DNA of 64,000 nucleotides, from positions 248,001 to 312,000 of the forward strand of contig NZ_LVJH01000017.1 of NCBI RefSeq assembly GCF_001637205.1, written 5' to 3'. Of this stretch, positions 63,547-64,000 are shown one piece after another (the first letter of the stretch is position 1; each line of letters opens with the position of its first letter). The notes under the pieces were generated by a model. It was not told the origin of the DNA, ran no database searches, and worked only from the letters and a program-made list of their open reading frames with translations. The stretch comes from Paenibacillus glacialis (GTDB lineage: Bacteria; Bacillota; Bacilli; Paenibacillales; Paenibacillaceae). A program made the position numbers and the translations under genes.

Positions 63547-64000
63547 ATGACTATTCAAACGAGTGTGTTCTCATTGGATGATATAACTATGGAGCTTATC
63601 GAGCGTAAGTTCCGCGAGAAAGAGCTTATTGCTCAATCTAGAAACGTCCAGTTGTTTAATATATTTCAGGAGGAACTAACCGAAGAAGAGACGTGGGCAC
63701 TCAAATTCTTATACGCGTATATGCCTATTAATGATTTGGCCGATTACGATGGTTCATTATTCTTAAGTCATGTCCGCCAGACGTTGGAGATCCGCAAGGA
63801 GGTTCCATGGGGAGAACGGGTTCCTGACCATCTCTTTCTACATTTTGTGCTACCGTACCGGGTGAATAGTGAGAGTATCGAAGATTGTCGACACATCTTA
63901 TTTAATGAATTGGCAGAACGTACCGCGAATTTGTCGATGGCTGATGCTATTCTGGAGACCAATTATTGGTGTCATGAGAAAGCAACATATATCGGCAGTG
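63547..64000 (+). CDS. probable transglutaminase-like protein, 5' part
   Basis: 151 codons from ATG 63547, nine bases after AAGGAG, run off the end of the window. The gene starts 6 bp after the CBM9-like stop. The visible part (KFLYAYMPINDLADYDG, VPWGERVPDHLFLHFVLPYRVN, LSMADAILETNYWCHEKATY) is like the region that precedes the Cys-His-Asp core in bacterial transglutaminase/protease-like proteins. The catalytic core itself would lie beyond base 64000, so the call is provisional. No signal peptide is seen. Confidence 0.6.
   Translation, partial: MTIQTSVFSLDDITMELIERKFREKELIAQSRNVQLFNIFQEELTEEETWALKFLYAYMPINDLADYDGSLFLSHVRQTLEIRKEVPWGERVPDHLFLHFVLPYRVNSESIEDCRHILFNELAERTANLSMADAILETNYWCHEKATYIGS

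Overview
The window looks like the chromosome of a low-to-middle GC Gram-positive spore-former of the Paenibacillaceae, most likely Paenibacillus. This rests on the ftsE-ftsX-M23 peptidase-S41 protease-PDZ membrane protein-uvrB-uvrA order (a Bacillales arrangement), strong AAGGAGG-type ribosome sites with frequent TTG and GTG starts, LplA/LplB/LplC-type sugar uptake genes beside a membrane-anchored AraC regulator, and catabolite-control (cre) sites. No database was searched; every name comes from motifs, length and gene order. No rRNA, tRNA, CRISPR array or phage gene was seen.

Region 1 (1-29.8 kb) is core genome. It starts with two tandem bactofilin-like genes and a small unknown gene. A reverse-strand VanW-family gene follows, then a cell-division and wall block (ftsE, ftsX, an EnvC-like M23 hydrolase or activator, an S41 C-terminal processing protease and a MinJ-like PDZ protein). 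Next come a two-component system and an ABC-2 exporter arranged like LnrJK-LnrLMN, the flagellar stator genes motA and motB, and uvrB-uvrA with a good promoter and a candidate SOS box. After these are a tiny membrane protein, an HtrA-type protease, a copper-amine-oxidase-N-domain surface protein, a double-length U32 peptidase-family protein and galU.

Region 2 (29.8-56.0 kb) is a surface-glycan locus resembling S-layer or secondary cell-wall glycan clusters. It holds a reverse-strand O-antigen-ligase-like protein with a soluble C-terminal half, a GalE-like epimerase, a Wzm/Wzt exporter whose ATPase has a substrate-recognition-type C-terminal domain, and a methyltransferase with a coiled-coil tail. 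A HAD-type protein with a related coiled-coil tail, a GT4 glycosyltransferase, and a GtrB/GtrA/polytopic-membrane-protein set follow. Then come an LTA-synthase-like sulfatase flanked by two decayed copies of one IS3-family element, the dTDP-rhamnose genes (rfbA, rfbC, rfbB, rfbD), two GT2 enzymes and a WcaJ/WsaP-like initiating sugar-phosphate transferase. The stretch from 32.4 to about 49.3 kb is visibly more AT-rich than its surroundings, as expected for a horizontally exchanged serotype-like cassette. The likely pathway is: initiation by the phosphotransferase, chain growth by the glycosyltransferases, termination or length control by the methyltransferase, export by Wzm/Wzt, outside decoration by the Gtr set and the sulfatase, and transfer to protein or wall by the ligase.

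Region 3 (56.0-64.0 kb) is a carbohydrate-use locus. Two consensus cre sites precede two sugar permease genes and a binding lipoprotein; a convergent membrane-bound AraC-family regulator, a CBM9-like protein and the start of a probable transglutaminase-like gene follow.

The most notable point is the pair of adjacent genes (35.5-38.9 kb) that end in the same 14-residue coiled-coil repeat, next to Wzt. It looks like a WbdD-style molecular ruler for glycan length, here in a Gram-positive and split over two proteins. Two short non-coding repeat elements with terminal inverted repeats (1653-1769 and 10281-10540) are also worth a search.
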